DNA of 64,000 nucleotides from Scatacola_A faecigallinarum (GTDB lineage: Bacteria > Pseudomonadota > Alphaproteobacteria > RF32 > CAG-239), in contig DVOM01000018.1 of NCBI GenBank assembly GCA_018713605.1, forward strand, positions 15,862-79,861, in the 5' to 3' direction. The notes under the pieces are model-generated. The model had not been told where the DNA came from. It saw nothing but the letters and a program-made list of their open reading frames with translations, and did no database searches. A program made the translations under genes and the position numbers. This document shows positions 60,116-64,000 of the stretch, in pieces. How positions within the stretch are numbered: the stretch's first letter is position 1; each line of letters starts with the position of its first letter.

Positions 60116-60904
60116 ATGAGATCATTAGCAATCGGCGCAACGGGAATGCTGGCACAGCAGACCAACGTGGACGTTATTTCCAACAACATCGCCAACATGA
60201 ACACTACGGCCTATACGAAAAGAAGAGCCGAATTTAACGATCTTCTGTATCAGAACATTATCCGTCCGGGTTCGGCGTCGACGTCTTCCGACACGATTGT
60301 GCCGTCCGGCATTCAGCTGGGTCTCGGTGTCAGAACCGCCGCCGTTTACCGTATTACCGACGGTACCAGCCTGACCAATACCAACAACACGCTGGATCTG
60401 GCTATTCGCGGCCGCGGCTACTTTCAGATTGAGCTGCCGGAAGGCAAGGGGACGGCTTATACCCGCGACGGCGCCTTTCAGCGCAACGGCGACGGTGTTA
60501 TCGTGACGCATGACGGTTATGTGGTTCAGCCGGAAATTACCATTCCCGACGATGCGGTTGAGATTTACGTCAACAATTCGGGCGAGGTCTGGATTAAGCA
60601 GGACGGCGAAACCGACGAAACCAATGTCGGACAGCTGGAACTGGCGACGTTTCCAAACGAGGCCGGACTGGAAGCCATGGGACAGAACCTGTTTCTGGAG
60701 ACCGAAGCTTCCGGCGCGCCGATTATTGACAATCCGGACACCGAATCTTTCGGTTCGGTTCTGCAGGGCTATCTGGAAACTTCGAACGTCAATCCGGTGG
60801 CCGAAATTACCGAGCTGGTCTCGGCGCAGCGCGCTTATGAGATGAACTCGAAAATCATTCAGACTTCTGACCAGATGCTCAGCACGATTACGTCGCTGAG
60901 ATAA
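60116..60904 (+). CDS. flgG: Flagellar distal rod protein FlgG
   Basis: Forms the distal rod through the peptidoglycan and outer membrane. MRSLAIGATGMLAQQTNVDV and NNIANMNTTAYTKRRAEFND are the FlgG N-terminus, and GYLETSNVNPVAEITELVSA the C-terminus. 262 residues is the standard length. Confidence 0.96.
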   Translation: MRSLAIGATGMLAQQTNVDVISNNIANMNTTAYTKRRAEFNDLLYQNIIRPGSASTSSDTIVPSGIQLGLGVRTAAVYRITDGTSLTNTNNTLDLAIRGRGYFQIELPEGKGTAYTRDGAFQRNGDGVIVTHDGYVVQPEITIPDDAVEIYVNNSGEVWIKQDGETDETNVGQLELATFPNEAGLEAMGQNLFLETEASGAPIIDNPDTESFGSVLQGYLETSNVNPVAEITELVSAQRAYEMNSKIIQTSDQMLSTITSLR

Positions 60905-60929
60905 CGGACGGATGTCAGGGGGAGTTATG

Positions 60930-61634
60930 ATGAAATTCTTTTTAGCCGCAGTTTTGACGTTATGCCGAATTAGTATGGCAAATGCAGAGAATCTGCTGAT
61001 TGTGGGGGAAGATGAAATCAGACAAGCAATTGAAGAGGAATTTGTCGAGCAGGGACAAAATCAGGCGCTGGATGTGGAATTTTTTGGTGGGCAAACCGTC
61101 TTTCATATCGAAAATGCTCAAAAAGCTAAAATTCTGGTCTCTGGTCTGAAAACGGACGAATTGCAGAACCGTTTTTCGTGCAATGCGGAAATTTTTGCCG
61201 ACGGCAAGTCCTATGCCCGAACGAACATTACCGGCCGCTATTTTCTGCTGAGCGAGATTTGGGTTCCGTCGCAGAATATTCAGAAAGGCGAAGTCATTGC
61301 TCCCGAAATGCTGAAGCAGATTACCGTCCGGCAGAACCGGATCAAGCCGAGTTTTGTCACCGATAAGGAGCGGCTGGCCGGCAAGGAAGCCAAAAAGCTG
61401 CTGAAGGAAGGCAAAATCGTCATGGACAGGGATATCGGCAATCAGGTGCTGATTAAAAAAGGTGATGTCGTGACCGTGGTTTACCGAACCGACAAGATGC
61501 AGATTACGGCCAAGGTTGAGGCTTTGGGCGACGGCGGCAAGGGCGACAAAATTGAGATGCTTAATCCGAAAAGCAAGAAAACGCTGTTCGGCCGCGTTAT
61601 TGACAAAGATACCGTAGAAGCGGAAATCCAATAG
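60930..61634 (+). CDS. flgA: Flagellar P-ring assembly chaperone FlgA
   Basis: A periplasmic chaperone for FlgI. Signal peptide about 1-20 (SMANA). The SAF domain contains WVPSQNIQKGEVIAPEML and IGNQVLIKKGDVVTVVYRTD. The ATG pair at 60927/60930 follows AGGGGGAG; the second gives the better spacing. 234 residues. Its place between flgG and flgH is typical of alphaproteobacteria. Confidence 0.9.
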   Translation: MKFFLAAVLTLCRISMANAENLLIVGEDEIRQAIEEEFVEQGQNQALDVEFFGGQTVFHIENAQKAKILVSGLKTDELQNRFSCNAEIFADGKSYARTNITGRYFLLSEIWVPSQNIQKGEVIAPEMLKQITVRQNRIKPSFVTDKERLAGKEAKKLLKEGKIVMDRDIGNQVLIKKGDVVTVVYRTDKMQITAKVEALGDGGKGDKIEMLNPKSKKTLFGRVIDKDTVEAEIQ

Positions 61635-61649
61635 AAGGGGACTATTGAC

Positions 61650-62408
61650 ATGAACAACAACCAAAGTTTTGCGAAGATGACGGCAGTTTTGCTGATGGCA
61701 ACGGCCCTGAGCGGCTGCAACGCCTGGAGCCGCATCAGAAACATCGGTGCAGAGCCGCCGCTGACCCCGATTGAAAACCCGGTGACGGCGCCCAACTATC
61801 AGCCGGTGTCGATGCCGATGCCCGAACAACCGGAACATTATGCCGGCGCCAATTCGCTGTGGCGCGCGGGTTCTTCAGGCTTTTTCAAAGACCAGCGGGC
61901 TTCCAAGGTGGGCGACATTATTACGGTTAACGTTTCGGCTTCGGATGCGGCCAAGCTGGAGAACGAAACCGAACAGACCCGCGACAACAACTCGGATACG
62001 GTCGGCGTGAGCAGATTGTTCGGTTATGAGGAATATGCCAAGGATTATCTGCCGGATTCCGTTATTCCGGCCAACCTGGTTGACGTTCAGTCAGATCATG
62101 ACGTTTCCGGCGAAGGCAAAATCGACCGCAGCGAGAAAATCGACGTGACTATGGCGGCGATTGTTACGCAGGTGTTGCCGAACGGTAATCTGGTTATTGA
62201 AGGCACGCAGGAAATCCGGGTCAACTACGAGCTTCGACAGCTGACCGTCAGAGGTATTATCCGCCGGGCGGACATTTCTTCCGACAATTCGATTGAGTCG
62301 AGCAAAATTGCCGAGCTTCGCGTTTCTTACGGCGGCCAGGGTACGATTTCCGACATGCAGCAGCCCCGATACGGACGCCAGCTGCTGGACATTATTGCTC
62401 CGTTCTAA
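61650..62408 (+). CDS. flgH: Flagellar L-ring protein FlgH
   Basis: The outer-membrane ring of the basal body. Lipobox LSGC (Cys23). NSLWRAGSSGFFKDQRASKV and GDIITVNVSASDAAKLENET are FlgH signatures, as is LPNGNLVIEGTQEIRVNYEL near the C-terminus. 252 residues. flgI does not follow. Confidence 0.95.
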   Translation: MNNNQSFAKMTAVLLMATALSGCNAWSRIRNIGAEPPLTPIENPVTAPNYQPVSMPMPEQPEHYAGANSLWRAGSSGFFKDQRASKVGDIITVNVSASDAAKLENETEQTRDNNSDTVGVSRLFGYEEYAKDYLPDSVIPANLVDVQSDHDVSGEGKIDRSEKIDVTMAAIVTQVLPNGNLVIEGTQEIRVNYELRQLTVRGIIRRADISSDNSIESSKIAELRVSYGGQGTISDMQQPRYGRQLLDIIAPF

Positions 62409-62508
62409 GCGTTTTTGCAAGTTCCCCTATTATTATGTTGACGCTTTTAAAGAAAAAATCTCCCCATTTTTTCTTTATATGCAGAGTTTCCCCAAGCTCT
62501 GTATTTTT

Positions 62509-62562
62509 CCTGAAAGAAAAGTCTGTCTTTTTCCCCTATTATAAGGCAGACTTTTTTCAGGG
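62509..62562 (+). terminator. Intrinsic terminator after flgH
   Basis: CCTGAA, a short mismatch, then AAAAGTCTG pair with CAGACTTTT and TTCAGG further right. The run of T lies within the right arm. Another AT-rich hairpin (AAAGAAAAAAT with ATTTTTTCTTT) lies just upstream. Confidence 0.6.
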
Positions 62563-62647
62563 TATTAACTGAAATTAACTGTTTAAAAAGATAATCGGAT
62601 AGATTATATATTTTTGTGATAACCCTATAAGTTTTAAGGAAGCTGAG

Positions 62648-63316
62648 ATGAACAACAAAATAGACCAAGTTAAGAATGCTGAAAACGAAGCCGTTATTCT
62701 GCTGAATCACGCAATGGCTCTGGCGAAAGCCTCGACCAGCAGCGATGAACTGGAGATTGTTTCGGTTTTGGACAGCAATTTGAAACTTTGGGTGGAAATA
62801 GAAACATCACTTAAAAGTGCAAAGAATTTGCTTCCCGAAGATATTAAAACGAACCTCATCAAACTGTCGCGTTTCGTCGAGCGCATGACCCTGTCCAAAG
62901 GCAGCAAAATGAGCAAATCCGATTTTGACTGCCTGATTAATATCAATATGCAGATTTCGGAAGGTTTGATTGAGGCGGTCAAAAACAATCTGGCGACGGA
63001 AGAAGCCTTCTCGCTGCTGAAATGTGCCATTGATCTGTCGATGGCTCGCGAAAACGGCGACGCTAAAGAACTGGTCAGCGCTTTGGACAACAACATGCAG
63101 CTTTGGGTTTATATTAAGACCCTGGCTTCCAAACATGACAATCCGCTGCCGCCGGAAACCAAAAACAACCTGATTAAGCTGGCCGACTATGTTTCCAGCA
63201 AAACGCTGGAAATCGGCAAAAATGTCGATGACATCAATCAGAAAACCCTTGATTCGATGATTATGACCAATCTGCAGATTTCCGAAGGTCTGATGACCAA
63301 GAGAATTGCCTGTTGA
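62648..63316 (+). CDS. Tandem FlaF-like protein
   Basis: A 222-residue cytoplasmic helical protein made of two similar halves. Half one reads AVILLNHAMALAKAST, VLDSNLKLWVEIETSL, LLPEDIKTNLIKLSRFVERM and ININMQISEGL. Half two repeats ALDNNMQLWVYIKTLA, PLPPETKNNLIKLADYVSSK and MTNLQISEGL. The N-x-x-LW, LP-x-x-x-K-x-NL-x-x-LS and ININ-x-x-I-x-x-GL pattern is that of FlaF, an alphaproteobacterial regulator of flagellin translation and export. FlaF is normally a single domain of about 120 residues. It follows flgH. Confidence 0.6.
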   Translation: MNNKIDQVKNAENEAVILLNHAMALAKASTSSDELEIVSVLDSNLKLWVEIETSLKSAKNLLPEDIKTNLIKLSRFVERMTLSKGSKMSKSDFDCLININMQISEGLIEAVKNNLATEEAFSLLKCAIDLSMARENGDAKELVSALDNNMQLWVYIKTLASKHDNPLPPETKNNLIKLADYVSSKTLEIGKNVDDINQKTLDSMIMTNLQISEGLMTKRIAC

Positions 63317-63330
63317 AAGGAACGGTAGTT

Positions 63331-63360
63331 AAAAAATCCCCTCAGCTGAGGGGATTTTTT
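63331..63360. terminator. Bidirectional intrinsic terminator
   Basis: A perfect 30-base palindrome: AAAAAATCCCCTCAG followed directly by its complement. It separates convergent genes. Confidence 0.88.
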
Positions 63361-63368
63361 GTGGTGCT

Positions 63369-63929
63369 TTAGAACTGTGCTTGACAGGCAAATCCATAGA
63401 GTTTTGTACTGTCATTAGTACAGTTGTCTGAAGACCATGTGTTTCCACCTGCCCAACAATGTCCATAGCCTGTAGAACTTAAAAATTGACAATCCGTTGA
63501 ACCAGATCCATGACCATAAATTTGGCAAAAATAATCACCTTTTGCTATTTCCCAATTTAAATCTCCGGCTGTTCTTTCGGAACAAGATAATGTTGCTGTA
63601 TCAGAACTTGCTAAACTACTTCCGGCAATAACTATTCCATGTTTTTGGGAGGAATCTAAGTATACTATTGTTCCAATACCGATTCCTCGTTCGTCGTAAT
63701 AGATATCGCCAACCTTGTAGGTACGAAGTGTTTCCTCATAGCCCGGGCAGTAGACTTGAGTATTGTCGAGCGGGCATTTGAGGATGGTTTTTCCGGCACA
63801 GTCGGCGGCAGTTTTGGTGTAGCCGAGGTCGGCGCAGGACGGCGTCTTAATGCAGGTCTGCGCCGCCGCCGGGGCTGCCGTCAGAAGCATAACCGCCGCC
63901 GCGGTCGTCAGTAAGTTTGATTTCTTCAT
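63369..63929 (-). CDS. Secreted Cys-rich protein
   Basis: A 186-residue protein with a signal peptide (about 1-23, AAPAAAQ). It opens with CADLGYTKTAADCAGKTILK, then CPLDNTQVYCPGYEE, a cysteine pattern like that of the N-terminus of the protein at 57.7 kb. The C-terminal part, with GDLNWEIAKGDYFCQIYGHG, is less GC-rich. Probably surface-exposed and disulfide-bonded. Function unknown. It follows another gene ending 33 bases upstream on the same strand. Confidence 0.65.
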   Translation of the reverse strand: MKKSNLLTTAAAVMLLTAAPAAAQTCIKTPSCADLGYTKTAADCAGKTILKCPLDNTQVYCPGYEETLRTYKVGDIYYDERGIGIGTIVYLDSSQKHGIVIAGSSLASSDTATLSCSERTAGDLNWEIAKGDYFCQIYGHGSGSTDCQFLSSTGYGHCWAGGNTWSSDNCTNDSTKLYGFACQAQF

Positions 63930-63962
63930 CGCTTTTCTCCTTTGTCTGTAATCGTTTTTTAT

Positions 63963-64000
63963 CTAACGGCCGCCGAACAGGCATTTCAGGTCGCCGTTGC
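63963..64000 (-). CDS. 3' end of a gene running off the window
   Basis: The minus strand is open from the window edge to a TAG at 63963, encoding NGDLKCLFGGR. Too little remains for a family call. It sits 33 bases upstream of the Cys-rich secreted gene and is probably its operon partner. Confidence 0.45.
   Translation of the reverse strand, partial: NGDLKCLFGGR

Overview
The window looks like a chromosomal segment of a flagellated, LPS-producing alphaproteobacterium that lives without oxygen for at least part of its life. The alphaproteobacterial signals are the cell-cycle regulator GcrA, the division-site ATPase MipZ, an RpoH with the family box, a FlaF-like protein, a DUF6476/RluD/RpoH block and an rpoZ-rsh-DUF2062-acpS-lepB-rnc-era cluster. 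A 1188-residue pyruvate:ferredoxin oxidoreductase argues for anaerobic metabolism. MurD and MurC closely resemble Bacteroidota proteins, which suggests gene transfer in a gut-like community. An uncultured gut lineage such as RF32 would fit, but that placement is inference.

Layout. 1-5 kb: a secreted TM1410-like protein, phosphoglucomutase, and a dac-mipZ-membrane J-like cluster. 5-9 kb: tRNA-His, an orphan membrane protein, a split heavy-metal exporter (separate HMA protein plus P-type ATPase), a repeated inverted-repeat element and an ArsR regulator. 9-17 kb (minus strand): a VirD4-type type IV coupling ATPase embedded among unknown membrane and coiled-coil proteins, followed by an HNH-nuclease-like protein overlapped by a SUKH-family immunity-like gene. 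17-25 kb: rluD, rpoH, a repeat and possible RNA, a membrane pseudokinase, a PAS/degenerate-GGDEF protein, trmN6-like, kdsB and an altered histidine phosphatase. 25-35 kb: a prohibitin-like protein, Sua5/TsaC, a second HNH plus SUKH pair, two aminopeptidases, small unknowns, a repeat-rich tract, and a strongly folded RNA in front of a small HTH gene. 35-45 kb: nifJ, unknown envelope proteins, tRNA-Gly, tandem histidine phosphatases, motAB and gcrA. 45-57 kb: a DUF4139 protein, an unknown secreted protein, murD-murC, rpoZ, rsh, and the acpS-lepB-rnc-era block. 57-64 kb: an NlpE-like lipoprotein, Cys-rich secreted proteins, and a flgF-flgG-flgA-flgH operon behind a near-consensus sigma-54 promoter, then a double FlaF-like protein.

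The most interesting reading is a possible contact-dependent antibacterial system. Two independent loci each encode an HNH-nuclease-like protein whose stop codon overlaps the start of a SUKH/SMI1-type gene, the usual toxin-immunity arrangement. One pair lies directly downstream of the type IV coupling ATPase, and the other toxin carries a long, very basic C-terminal tail of the kind coupling proteins recognise. Delivery by this secretion system is inferred, not shown. A second novelty candidate is the nested RNA fold at 34584-34762, whose closing stem overlaps an intrinsic terminator. All assignments were made by reading motifs; no database search was run.
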